64,000 nt of DNA from contig OZ037923.1 in assembly GCA_964035575.1 (NCBI GenBank), forward strand, positions 992,001-1,056,000, read 5' to 3'. Within the stretch, counting starts at the first letter, position 1. The number at the start of each line of letters is the position of its first letter. The position numbers and the translations under genes were made by a program. Positions 31,228 through 43,500 of the stretch are shown here, piece by piece. Below the pieces are notes generated by a model, which did no database searches, had not been told where the DNA came from, and saw only the letters and a list, made by a program, of their open reading frames with translations. The DNA is from Rhynchopus sp. YZ270_cl-10. Its lineage: Eukaryota > Euglenozoa > Diplonemea > Diplonemida > Diplonemidae.

Positions 31228-34200
31228 CACGCTGAAACCGTCGCGTTGAAACCGTCACGTTGAAACCGACTCGTTGAAACGGACATGTTGAAACGGACAC
31301 GTTGAAACCGACGCGTTGAAACCGACGCGTTGAAACCGGCTCGTTGAAACCGACGCGTTGAAACCGGCTCGTTGAAACCGACGCGTTGAAACGGACGCGT
31401 TGAAACGGACGCGTTGAAACGGACGCGTTGAAAACGACGCGTTGAAACGGACGCGTTGAAACCGACGCGTTGAAACCGACGCGTTGAAACCGACGCGTTG
31501 AAACCGACGCGTTGAAACCGACGCGCTGAAACGGACGCGTTGAAACCGACGCGTTGAAACCGACGCGTTGAAACGGACGCGTTGAAACGGACGCGTTGAA
31601 ACGGACGCGTTTAAACGGACGCGTTGACACCGACGCGTTGAAACGGACGCGTTGAAACCGACGCGTTGAAACGGGCGCGTTGACACCGACGCGTTGAAAC
31701 GGACGCGTTGACACCGACGCGTTGAAACGGACGCGTTGACACCGACGCGTTGAAACGGACGCGTTGAAACGGACGCGTTGACACCGACGCGTTTAAACTG
31801 ACGCGTTGAAACCGACGCGTTGAAACTGTCGCGTTGAAACCGGCTCGTTGAAACCGACGCGTTGAAACGGACGCGTTGACACCGACGCGTTGAAACGGAC
31901 GCGTTTAAACTGACGCGTTGAAACGGACGCGTTGAAACGGACGAGTTGAAACCGACGCGTTGAAACGGACGCGTTGAAACCGACGCGTTGAAACGGGCGC
32001 GTTGACACCGACGCGTTGAAACGGACGCGTTGACACCGACGCGTTGAAACGGACGCGTTGAAACGGGCGCGTTGAAACCGACGCGTTTAAACTGACGCGT
32101 TGAAACCGACGCGTTGAAACTGTCGCGTTGAAACCGGCTCGTTGAAACCGACGCGTTGAAACGGACGCGTTGACACCGACGCGTTGAAACGGACGCGTTT
32201 AAACTGACGCGTTGAAACGGACGCGTTGAAACCGACGCGTTGAAACGGACGCGTTGAAACCGACGCGTTGAAACCTACGCGTTGAAACGGACGCGTTGAA
32301 ACGGACGCGTTGAAAACGACGCGTTGAAACGGACGCGTTGAAACCGACGCGTTGAAACCGACGCGTTGAAACGGACGAGTTGAAACCGACTCGTTGAAAC
32401 GGACGCGTTGACACCGACGCGTTGAAACGGACGCGTTGAAACCGACGCGTTGAAACGGGCGCGTTGAAACGGACGCGTTGACACCGACGCGTTTAAACTG
32501 ACGCGTTGAAACCGACGCGTTGAAACTGTCGCGTTGAAACCGGCTCGTTGAAACCGACGCGTTGAAACGGACGCGTTGACACCGACGCGTTGAAACGGAC
32601 GCGTTGAAACGGGCGCGTTGAAACCGACGCGTTTAAACTGTCGCGTTGAAACCGGCTCGTTGAAACCGACGCGTTGAAACGGACGCGTTGACACCGACGC
32701 GTTGAAACGGACGCGTTGAAACGGACGCGTTGAAACCGACGCGTTGAAACCGTCGCGTTGAAACCGGCTCGTTGAAACCGGCTCGTTGAAACCGACGCGT
32801 TGAAACGGACGCCTTGAAACCGACGCGTTGAAACGGACGCGTTGAAACCGACGCGTTGAAACGGACGCGTTGAAACCGGCTCGTTGAAACCGACGCGTTG
32901 AAACGGACGCGTTGAAACCGACGCGTTGAAACGGACGCGTTGAAAACGACGCGTTGAAACGGACGCGTTGAAACCGACGCGTTGAAACCGACGCGTTGAA
33001 ACGGACGAGTTGAAACCGACTCGTTGAAACGGACGCGTTGACACCGACGCGTTGAAACGGACGCGTTGAAACCGACGCGTTGAAACGGGCGCGTTGAAAC
33101 GGACGCGTTGACACCGACGCGTTGAAACCGACGCGTTTAAACTGACGCGTTGAAACCGACGCGTTGAAACTGTCGCGTTGAAACCGGCTCGTTGAAACCG
33201 ACGCGTTGAAACGGACGCGTTGACACCGACGCGTTGAAACGGACGCGTTGAAACGGACGCGTTGAAACCGACGCGTTGAAACGGACGCCTTGAAACCGAC
33301 GCGTTGAAACCGACGCGTTGAAACGGACGCGTTGAAACCGGCTCGTTGAAACCGACGCGTTGAAACGGACGCGTTGAAACCGACGCGTTGAAACCGACGC
33401 GTTGAAACCGACGCGTTGAAACCGACGCGCTGAAACGGACGCGTTGAAACCGACGCGTTGAAACCGACGCGTTGAAACGGACGCGTTGAAACGGACGCGT
33501 TGAAACGGACGCGTTTAAACGGACGCGTTGACACCGACGCGTTGAAACGGACGCGTTGAAACCGACGCGTTGAAACGGGCGCGTTGACACCGACGCGTTG
33601 AAACGGACGCGTTGACACCGACGCGTTGAAACGGACGCGTTGACACCGACGCGTTGAAACGGACGCGTTGAAACGGACGCGTTGACACCGACGCGTTTAA
33701 ACTGACGCGTTGAAACCGACGCGTTGAAACTGTCGCGTTGAAACCGGCTCGTTGAAACCGACGCGTTGAAACGGACGCGTTGACACCGACGCGTTGAAAC
33801 GGACGCGTTTAAACTGACGCGTTGAAACGGACGCGTTGAAACGGACGAGTTGAAACCGACGCGTTGAAACGGACGCGTTGAAACCGACGCGTTGAAACGG
33901 GCGCGTTGACACCGACGCGTTGAAACGGACGCGTTGACACCGACGCGTTGAAACGGACGCGTTGAAACGGGCGCGTTGAAACCGACGCGTTTAAACTGAC
34001 GCGTTGAAACCGACGCGTTGAAACTGTCGCGTTGAAACCGGCTCGTTGAAACCGACGCGTTGAAACGGACGCGTTGACACCGACGCGTTGAAACGGACGC
34101 GTTTAAACTGACGCGTTGAAACGGACGCGTTGAAACCGACGCGTTGAAACGGACGCGTTGAAACCGACGCGTTGAAACCTACGCGTTGAAACGGACGCGT

Positions 34201-36056
34201 TGAAACGGACGCGTTGAAAACGACGCGTTGAAACGGACGCGTTGAAACCGACGCGTTGAAACCGACGCGTTGAAACGGACGAGTTGAAACCGACTCGTTG
34301 AAACGGACGCGTTGACACCGACGCGTTGAAACGGACGCGTTGAAACCGACGCGTTGAAACGGGCGCGTTGAAACGGACGCGTTGACACCGACGCGTTGAA
34401 ACCGACGCGTTTAAACTGACGCGTTGAAACCGACGCGTTGAAACTGTCGCGTTGAAACCGGCTCGTTGAAACCGACGCGTTGAAACGGACGCGTTGACAC
34501 CGACGCGTTGAAACGGACGCGTTGAAACGGGCGCGTTGAAACCGACGCGTTTAAACTGTCGCGTTGAAACCGGCTCGTTGAAACCGACGCGTTGAAACGG
34601 ACGCGTTGACACCGACGCGTTGAAACGGACGCGTTGAAACGGACGCGTTGAAACCGACGCGTTGAAACCGTCGCGTTGAAACCGGCTCGTTGAAACCGGC
34701 TCGTTGAAACCGACGCGTTGAAACGGACGCCTTGAAACCGACGCGTTGAAACGGACGCGTTGAAACCGACGCGTTGAAACGGACGCGTTGAAACCGGCTC
34801 GTTGAAACCGACGCGTTGAAACGGACGCGTTGAAACCGACGCGTTGAAACGGACGCGTTGAAAACGACGCGTTGAAACGGACGCGTTGAAACCGACGCGT
34901 TGAAACCGACGCGTTGAAACGGACGAGTTGAAACCGACTCGTTGAAACGGACGCGTTGACACCGACGCGTTGAAACGGACGCGTTGAAACCGACGCGTTG
35001 AAACGGGCGCGTTGAAACGGACGCGTTGACACCGACGCGTTGAAACCGACGCGTTTAAACTGACGCGTTGAAACCGACGCGTTGAAACTGTCGCGTTGAA
35101 ACCGGCTCGTTGAAACCGACGCGTTGAAACGGACGCGTTGACACCGACGCGTTGAAACGGACGCGTTGAAACGGACGCGTTGAAACCGACGCGTTGAAAC
35201 GGACGCCTTGAAACCGACGCGTTGAAACCGACGCGTTGAAACGGACGCGTTGAAACCGGCTCGTTGAAACCGACGCGTTGAAACGGACGCGTTGAAACCG
35301 ACGCGTTGAAACCGACGCGTTGAAACGGACGCGTTGAAACCGACGCGTTGAAACCGACGCGTTGAAACGGACGCGTTGAAACCGGCTCGTTGAAACCGAC
35401 GCGTTGAAACGGACGCGTTGAAACCGACGCGTTGAAACGGACGCGTTGAAAACGACGCGTTGAAACGGACGCGTTGAAACGGACGCGTTGAAACCGACGC
35501 GTTGAAACGGACGCGTTGAAACTGTCGCGTTGAAACCGGCTCGTTGAAACCGACGCGTTGAAACGGACGCGTTGAAACTGTCGCGTTGAAACCGTCTCGT
35601 TGAAACCGACGCGTTGAAACCGACGAGTTGAAACGGACGCGTTGAAACCGTCTCGTTGCAAACGACGCGTTGAAACCGGCTCGTTGAAACCGACGCGTTG
35701 AAACGGACGCGTTGAAACCGACGCGTTGAAACCGACGCGTTGAAACCGGCTCGTTGGAACCGACGCGTTGAAACGGACGCGTTGAAACCGACGCGTTGAA
35801 AACGACGCGTTGAAACCGACGCGTTGAAACCGGCTCGTTGAAACGGACGCGTTGAAACCGACGCGTTGAAACGGACGCGTTGAAACCGGCTCGTTGAAAC
35901 CGACGCGTTGAAACGGACGCGTTGAAACCGACGCGTTGAAACCGACGCGTTGAAACGGACGCGTTGAAACCGGCTCGTTGAAACCGAAGCGTTGAAACTG
36001 TCGCGTTGAAACCGACGCGTTGAAACGGAGGCGTTGAAAACGAAGTGTTGAAAGGG
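31228..36056. repeat. 14-bp minisatellite (GTTGAAACCGACGC), ~345 copies, higher-order repeat
   Basis: About 4.83 kb of uninterrupted 14-bp units, consensus GTTGAAAC(C/G)GACGC, most containing ACGCGT. Recurrent variants (GTTGAAACCGGCTC, GTTGACACCGACGC, GTTTAAACTGACGC, GTTGAAACTGTCGC) come in a fixed order. Blocks repeat at 1,904 bp (136 units; for example TTTAAACTG at 31792 and 33696) and then at 1,918 bp (137 units; for example the GACGCCTTGAAAC variant at 32811 and 34729, 33287 and 35205). Because 14 is not a multiple of 3, all minus-strand frames give a 14-residue peptide repeat and stay open. I regard the long frames as by-products, not genes. Confidence 0.97.
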
Positions 36057-36450
36057 GTAAATATGAGCTGGTACTGATAAGGGAATTGCATCGCGGCTGT
36101 ATTTTTGTTTGCGAAACAGATGCTTGTAATCGCAAGTTTGGAAATTAAGGCGTTCTATGGACAGAGGTGAAGACGATTGTTAGTAACAATGATGGTGTTG
36201 ATTCTACATGTCAGAGTCAACGATTTGATAAAGAAGTATGGAATGTGTGACTGCTGTGGCTGTTGAGTCCCTTGTTACCAGAAAGTGTAATGCTGTAATG
36301 TTGGTTCTCGTTGACTCTGAGCTGTGAAGGTGGTAACGTTTGAGACGGTGTATTGCTTTGGTGTGTTGCGATGTTGCATTATGATGGTACGTCGCCTAAG
36401 GGATACGGTGGAAAGACAGACTGACTGGGTAATGGGGAAGGGGATGAGGC
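36057..36450. other. Unique spacer between the satellite and Helitron A
   Basis: No gene is seen. It contains a 12-bp inverted repeat, CAGAGTCAACGA at 36212-36223 and TCGTTGACTCTG at 36308-36319, separated by 84 bp. The function is unknown. Confidence 0.5.
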
Positions 36451-36563
36451 ATTTAGTTTTTTTTGGCAGTCCTTAACACTCGTAGCTGGTGTGGTTGCTG
36501 TATGAAAGGTGTGCAACGCGTACAACCCAACCAACGCAACCGATGCGATTGCAGAAAAAAAAT

Positions 36564-36948
36564 TGTAAATCGTGGAATTCGGTTTTCCCTTACGATCCTT
36601 ATTTTTTTTTTTTTTGGCCCTTTTTTCCTAGTTCTGGACCAATCTCTCAAATAAAGCCAGAATTTTCAACTTTTGAGCCTTTTTAAGGCATTTCTCTGCA
36701 TTTTTCAGCAGTAAAAGGTCAAAAAAAACGCGATATTACCTTAGCGAAAATCGAAATTTTCGCAAAGACAAAATATTTCAAAAATTTGTAAATCGCGGAA
36801 TTCGGTTTTCCCTTACGATCCTTATTTTTTTTTTTTTTGGCCCATTTTTCCTAGTTCTGGACCAATCTCTCAAATAAAGCCAGAATTTTCGACTTTTGAT
36901 TTAAGGCATTTCCCTGCATTTTTCTGCAAAAAAAGGTCAAAACAACGC
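36564..36948. repeat. Two ~200-bp direct repeats in the Helitron A tail
   Basis: Units at 36564-36784 and 36787-36948 share GGAATTCGGTTTTCCCTTAC and CCTAGTTCTGGACCAATCTC and a following CAAATAAAGCCAGAATTTTC. A third, diverged copy lies in spacer C at 49138-49340, and copy A' repeats the pair at 52325-52545 and 52548-52709. The pair may have come from duplication of element tail sequence. Confidence 0.85.
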
Positions 36949-37525
36949 GTACGATTTGAACGTTACGAACCGGTTCTCTTCACTACACGTCTACATGTTT
37001 CCACGTCGTGGACTATGGGTCACTCAACAGCTCCCCTACCTGTAAAGGTAGGAGCCTGGGCCTTGTGACCCCAGGTGGCGTTTTACCCCATTTTTTTTTT
37101 TTTTTTTTTTTTTTTGTGGGCCTTTTCTTTTTCTTTTGCCCTCTTTTTTTTTTTGTTTTTTTTTTTTTTTTTTTTGGACAGTGATTTTTTTGATGGGGCC
37201 ACTGCCTTTTTTTTGTTTTTTTTTTTTTTTTTTTTGTTTTTGCGGGCCTTTTCTTTTTCTTTTGGCCTCTTTTTTTTTTCTTTTTTTTTTTTTTTTTTTT
37301 TTTTTTTGGAATAACAGATGATGAATGTGGCTCTCGTCAGACACATGTGTCAAAGTAAACAGAACATAAAGGAAATGAACAAAACATAGAAGAAGAAACA
37401 TGAGTGATCTAACTATCATAACCAAACTAACCAAACCAACCCAATCCCTGAATCTAATACCCCAACCCAACCCTTCCCCAATCTCAATCAAACAAACCCA
37501 ACCCCCAAATCTAACCTTAACCAAG

Positions 37526-40500
37526 TTATGGATCCTCGGTGAACGCCTGGGTAGGCTGGAAGTGTGTACCTCCGAATTGTTGCAGCCAGACCGTGTGTTG
37601 TACAGTTGTGGGGGTGATCTGCTTGACGGAGCGCGTTCCCTCCTTTGTCAGCTCAACAATGTTGATTTGAACTCGCAGGAATTCAGCAGTCCAAGAAATA
37701 GCATGCGAGTCAGCCGACGTCAAGCTTTTTCTGTGCCAGTCCTGCCATTCCTTGACTGTCGTATACTTCCCATCCGCATTGTCACTGGCGCACGCAGCCT
37801 GCGCGAACCCACGCATCGTTGTCGACACTCTTGGTGGATCAAAGACGGTTTCGCGGAAAAACTCAACGGAGGAGAAGCTGAATGTAGTTGAGCTCGCCGC
37901 GAGCAGGGCGGAGAAAAAGCAGCCGTCTGTTCGCGGAACGTCCACAGGTTTCCCGGGCTTCTGTTGCAGAACGTCGCGTACAGGGATGTCTCCATGCAAC
38001 TGCAGTGGTGCATCACTGAGGGGTTGCTGCAAGTCATGGGCACTTTCCTGCTCATCCTCCTCGCACACTTCCATCGCCAGCCTTGTCTGAAACTCCTCGT
38101 CCTCATGCAACTGCAGTGGCGGCACATTGTTGCGTTGCTGCGGAGGAGGAGGAGGAGAAGGCATGTTCTGAAGGCATGTTCTCACATTGCGTTGCTGCCG
38201 GTGCAAGTCATTGCCACTTTCGTCAAGCAGGCTCCTCGCGAGCGCTGTCTGAAGCCCCACGTCCTCGTCCTCATGCAACTGCGTAGGCGCATCATGGAGA
38301 GGTTGCTGCAACCCGCCAAACTGCGGAGGAGGAGGAGGAGGAGAAGGTACGTTCTGGAGAGTATTCCTGCTTTGGCGAAGGAGGGAGAAATGACAACCAG
38401 AATCGCCATAATTTCCTGTTTGGAGGATGACGCGGAGATTTCTCGACTCTCCGTTCATGATACGGCAAACACCGGCTTCGTCCATCAAGACGACCTTCTT
38501 GTCGAACACCTGTGCCAGTGCGTCTATATCTGCATCAACCAGATAATAGCCGCGGGAGACGAATCGCTGCCTGTGCGCAGCTGCACCTGCGCCCTCCCAA
38601 AAAAAGCGCCTCGTGGCTAACTCCACCGCTTGTGTTGTCTGCTCAATTTCAACATTCAAAACATTGAACGATGAGACACCAGCAACGGAATGGAACAGAT
38701 CCCGAATAGAGCGAGTCGTTTCATAAGCCTTCACACACACTTCAGGACTTAAGTGTGCACGGAACTCCTCGTACTGCATTTCGCGAACATCTGCAGTGAT
38801 GACCTTCATGTCCGCGAAGAACTCCTCAGTGCAGAGATCACGAGTACGCACTAGTTCCAAAAGCACGCGCCCGAGATTGTCTTTCGCTTCGTTCAACCGG
38901 GCGCTTTCCTCGGTACAGTACGCTGAAAGCTGTGACCGAACGTCAGACGTCATTCTCTGCCGGGCACACGACACGAACAAATCCATGTGCTGCTCAAGCT
39001 TGGACAATGCATACACCCTAGCATAGTACCAAGTATCCCTCCTGAGGTCCGCCACCGCCACACCCTCAGGTGCACACACAATACTGCCATCCAACACGTG
39101 CTCGCCCAATAGCGAATGTAGCGCACATGCCCCGTCTCCCACAGTGTGTATCGCTAGCCGGGCGTGACTTGAGACCTGAACCAGATCCAGCGATGAGCAG
39201 TCTTTCTCAAAATCGCACAGGGACAATTCTCTGAGTGAATACGCAGAAGACTGTCTCGGATGGCTCATCGAAATCGGAGCAACTTGAAACATGTTCTGCG
39301 ATAGCAAGTACGCGCTATCACCCCTCGTAGCACCCGTGGTCTCTGTGGGCGGACGCTCTTGCTCCTCTCTGTGCAACTCGAGAGCCATTTGCTGATCACG
39401 AGCGATTTGCTGATCACGAGCGATTTGCGTCCTGACGCGGTCACGGTCGTGACAGGGGCGCTTCTCTGCATCACCATGCCGGTCATCCACCCTCGGCCTC
39501 TTGTTCACATCAGAATTCTTCGGTGCAGGCTTTGCAGGCTTTGCAGGCTTTGCAGGCTTTGCAGGCTTTGCAGCAGGCTTCTTCTCAGTCTTCTTTGCAG
39601 CAGGCTTCTGTGCAGCAGTGTTCTGTACAGCAAAAGCAGGAGACAGATTGTCAGAGTCAGAGCAAATCCTCCGCCTCTTTGTTTCCTGAGAAGAAGGGTC
39701 GGTGGGCCTGTCGTAATGTTTCGTAGATGTCCAGTTTTTCGGATTTCCTTTACGCGTCCACTCATTGCGGATGATAAGCCCGCGTGCTTGCTGCAAGTTG
39801 AAGCATCCTAGCATCTGTAGGCCTTCGCAGAAGGACTTCATCTCATCACCTTCTTCGTTTGCTCCCGCCTCTCTCTCGTCGAGCAACTGCTTGGCGAAGT
39901 TCAGGTACTTCACATCTGTCTGCTCTGCTTTCTCCTTCAGGCGAACCATTTCACCTGCAATCGGGTCGGACGGTCCCTTCTGCAGCATGTTTCGCAGTGT
40001 CATCTTCACACCGTTGACTTTGTAGTCCACCGACACCTCGTTCTTCGACTCATGCGTCTGTAGGATCCTCTTGTTCTTATTGTCCTTTGGGAATCCGTAC
40101 GGTAAAGAGTGGAAGAGGTTTTCGAGGGTACCTCCGTTGCGGGACAGAGCCAAGTACTGGGCAATCCAGTCCATGGTGATGCAATGCTCCTCTCGCGTGT
40201 ACTGCTCCTTTCCTTCCTTCGTTAGTGCGTCTTTGGACTTTAGGACACCATCCTTGCGACCACAGAAGTAGAGCCCTTGGGTCCCAGGAACAGTCAACCC
40301 TTGGTAGTAGTAGGTTGTACCAAGTTGTGACGGGTAAACTGCGAACTGCCTCCTGCGGACAGTTATGCTCCTATTCTCCAAGTTGTTGCAGGAGAAGCTC
40401 AGGCTCGATGGCTTGACGATCCAGCGTCCTGGCCCGCCCCCCGCATCCAATGTATGGTTAGACATTGTAAAGTCAATGTCCAATGCGAATGGGAGGTCGT

Positions 40501-43500
40501 TCACCATGACGAACTCTGCCGTGGTCTCGCGTCCTGCCTCCTGCGGCATTGTCCCTTCCTCCCACACTATCTGCTTCACCACACCCACCAAGTCCTTCAC
40601 AACGCCGAGGTTCAATGCGACGTGATCGAGAAGGCGCACCGTCATGCCGTGGTACAACGCCAACATACCAGACAGTTTCCCTGTCCCCTTGGTGGTCGAG
40701 CTCAGAAGACCCTCGGGGCCGAATGCAACCTTCTCTGCCAATTCGCCGCTGATGCGCCTATCCTGGTACGTGTCGTCGGGGCGGAGAATGAACGCAACCT
40801 CGCCCGCCTTCTTCGCGTTCTCCAGTGTGTACGGCACCTGCATCGCGTTGAGTGGGGCCCACGTGGTCGCCACAACAGCACACCCCACAGGTGGTCGGTT
40901 CGTCGACTTGACGTACCTCTCTCTGAAGTCCTGGTACAACTCATCAGACAAAGGAGTCCCTGTGCGGTTGCAGAACAGCAGCTGTCGCATCTTCTCGCAC
41001 TCACTCCGCTTTATCTTCGTCAAGATGACACAGTCTTGCATCTTGTACTTGTAAAGCTTGATGCCTTCGCGAGTTTTGTGTTTTCCTCTGAACTTCTCCG
41101 CGTTTTCATCAGAGTACAGTGGAGAATCCCGCACGGGCGTGTGTTGCATCATGTCGCCCATGATGATCACAATCGGGACACCGGAAAACGAATCCTTCGG
41201 GCCTGGAACCGATGCAAACTCCCTTGGCACGTTGAAGTTGTGGAGGAGCTGTTCTGTTTCAGACAAGTCCTGGAGGAGTGCTGGTGGCACCATCGACATC
41301 TCGTCAATCACAAGGCACTCAAGGCCTGACCAGAAGGACTTCGTGCGTTCCGACTTGTCCCTGTGTATCCCGATTTCCTCGGTTCTGTTTATGCCAGCAC
41401 CAGCGAGACGGTTGATGGTGACACCCTCAATGGTGTTAGCACTGCTGTTGGAGTATGCACAGGTGATGCCGCGCATATTGCAGAACTCTAACATCTTCTT
41501 CATGAACCGGAGAACGAGATACGACTTTCCGGAGCCGCCTTCTCCCTGCAAGACGAGACGCAAGCTGTCCTCCTTCGGGTTGAAGGATTTGTCTGCCACT
41601 TTCAGGATCACGTCCAAAAAGAGAAGAGCAGCGGAGAATTGGCCAAATTCCCCAATCATCCCGTCGAATTGCACGTCGCCTGTCGCCACAGCTTGCTCCA
41701 TTGCCTCTTTGCTAGTACCCGCCTTCGCGCGGGGCGTTATCTTTGCCGTGTGGAGAAGATGAGCGGCGTGCTGCAGAATATCCTCGCGCCTAAGTTCCGT
41801 CGGCTGCACGGAACCGGCCTGCACGACCACGGGAACGTCAGAGGCGCTCTCCCGAACCTTCTTCTGCTGCTTCGCAAGGCTTTCTAAGAAGGTTTTCCCT
41901 GTGGTGGCACTGTTCAGTTCCAGACAACCCGTACGTGCATCCTTCAGAAATGGCTGAAAGGCAGAAGCGCGGTGCACACCAATCAGGTAGTCGGGCATAA
42001 CCGAACGGACGTGGTCCTCCACGGAATTTGCGGAGATCGTGTTCCCATCCGTGTTGTCCGTTGTGACCCTCGCCGGTTCCCTGTTCCCGTCATCCTCGTC
42101 GAACAGATTGTTCTCCAGGTTGTGACAGTTGAGGATGTCATCCAACTCTGGTTGGTAATCGGCTGCGGTGTTGCTGTGTGCCAGCGGTACCTTCGAGCCT
42201 GCTAGCCGCACTTCTTCACCCTTTGTGTAGACTTGGGTGCTCTTCGAGGATGTGATCAGGGTTATGTTGTTGACCACCTTGCGGGTGATGTACGCACAGT
42301 ACAAGTTCACATTCCCGATGAAGAGGAAGAGAGAAACGGGACGGTGGCGTGTCTTGAACAGCACATCTGCGGCACTGGCCTCCCGTTTCACTCTGTTCCA
42401 CATGTTCCCCCACACACCAGAGAAGTTGTTCCCTGCGTTATTGTGCAGCGGTGCAAAAACGTCCTGTGTCCGACTGCACGTATCATCCCTCGGGCAAGAG
42501 CAGCTCATCGGGAAAAACAGAAGCAACATGAACAGCGCGTACCCCTCACGGTCCGCCTGCACCGGGCATTTCTTCCCCTGTATCTGGGGGATTTGGGGTG
42601 CAGACTCGACTCGTTGAAAGTAGCCGGCCTTTGCGGAGGAGTGGTGCGCGACGTACGGAAACTCAGTAACCTCGTCCAACACCTTGCCCTTCTGTTTCTG
42701 CAACCTGCGAACGTGCATCGTGTACACATACAACCCCATGCCTTTAAGAAGGGGACTGTCGCCACGGTGCAGGTAGTCGAGAAAGGCGGAGGTGAACCAC
42801 TGCTTCTTCTGTTCGCGGCGACTGGGTGGCGGTTGTGGGCCAGTTGATCCAGGGTCGGAAGAGTTGTCCTCACTCTCGCTGTCCCCCTCCTCAATGTTCG
42901 TTTCCCGCCGACGCAAAGGATTAATAACCTCATCCGGGGGACCCACCAGCCCTTCTAGGGATTCCAAGGCGGATGTTATGAGCGCGCGGTTGTAGATCCG
43001 CCAGGTCTTGTGCGTCGTTATCTCCTCAAATCCGTACAGGATGTTGGAAGCCATCTCCGACCCTGGCAGGACCCTCCCACGGTTGAACTGCTGAGCGATG
43101 GTGGTGAGAAGGGTTGCGTGTCGCTTCTGTTTCTGCACCTTTTCTGGGACGTTCTCGTTGTTGTGTACTCCAATGTTCCTGAAGTATCTTGATGAGACAT
43201 GCCTCAGTGACTCAAACAACGGAACGATAGATGGCGATGCTTTTGTGATGTAGCTTGTTATGTAGTGGCTAATCACAATAGCATCTCTGTACGCGGCAAA
43301 AACATGCTTCCTCGCGTTATCCACGAGTGACGAGTACTCAATCCTCCCAGCTTCGTACTCAGTGCGCAGTTTAGCAAGGTGTGTTTGCAGAGCTATTGTG
43401 ATAGTCTGCACATCCACGTTGCAACGGAGAGCCGTCAACAGCACCGGGTGGAAGTTCGCGACAAATGGGTGGTCGCGAGGTGCAGAAATGCGCCGGTTCT

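Noticed and set aside
31211-36135. Long minus-strand frames of 143 to 662 codons in the satellite
   Set aside because: They are the 14-bp repeat translated (VSTRPFQRVGFNA-type). Several overlapping frames are open at once, as expected from a repeat without stops.
37075-37346. Lys/Glu or Phe-rich frames in the Helitron tail
   Set aside because: Poly-T/poly-A tract translated; no protein signal.
37400-37525. Telomere-like C/A-rich stretch (AACCAAACC, CCCAACCC)
   Set aside because: No regular unit, and it is the 3' tail of the Helitron, repeated in A'.
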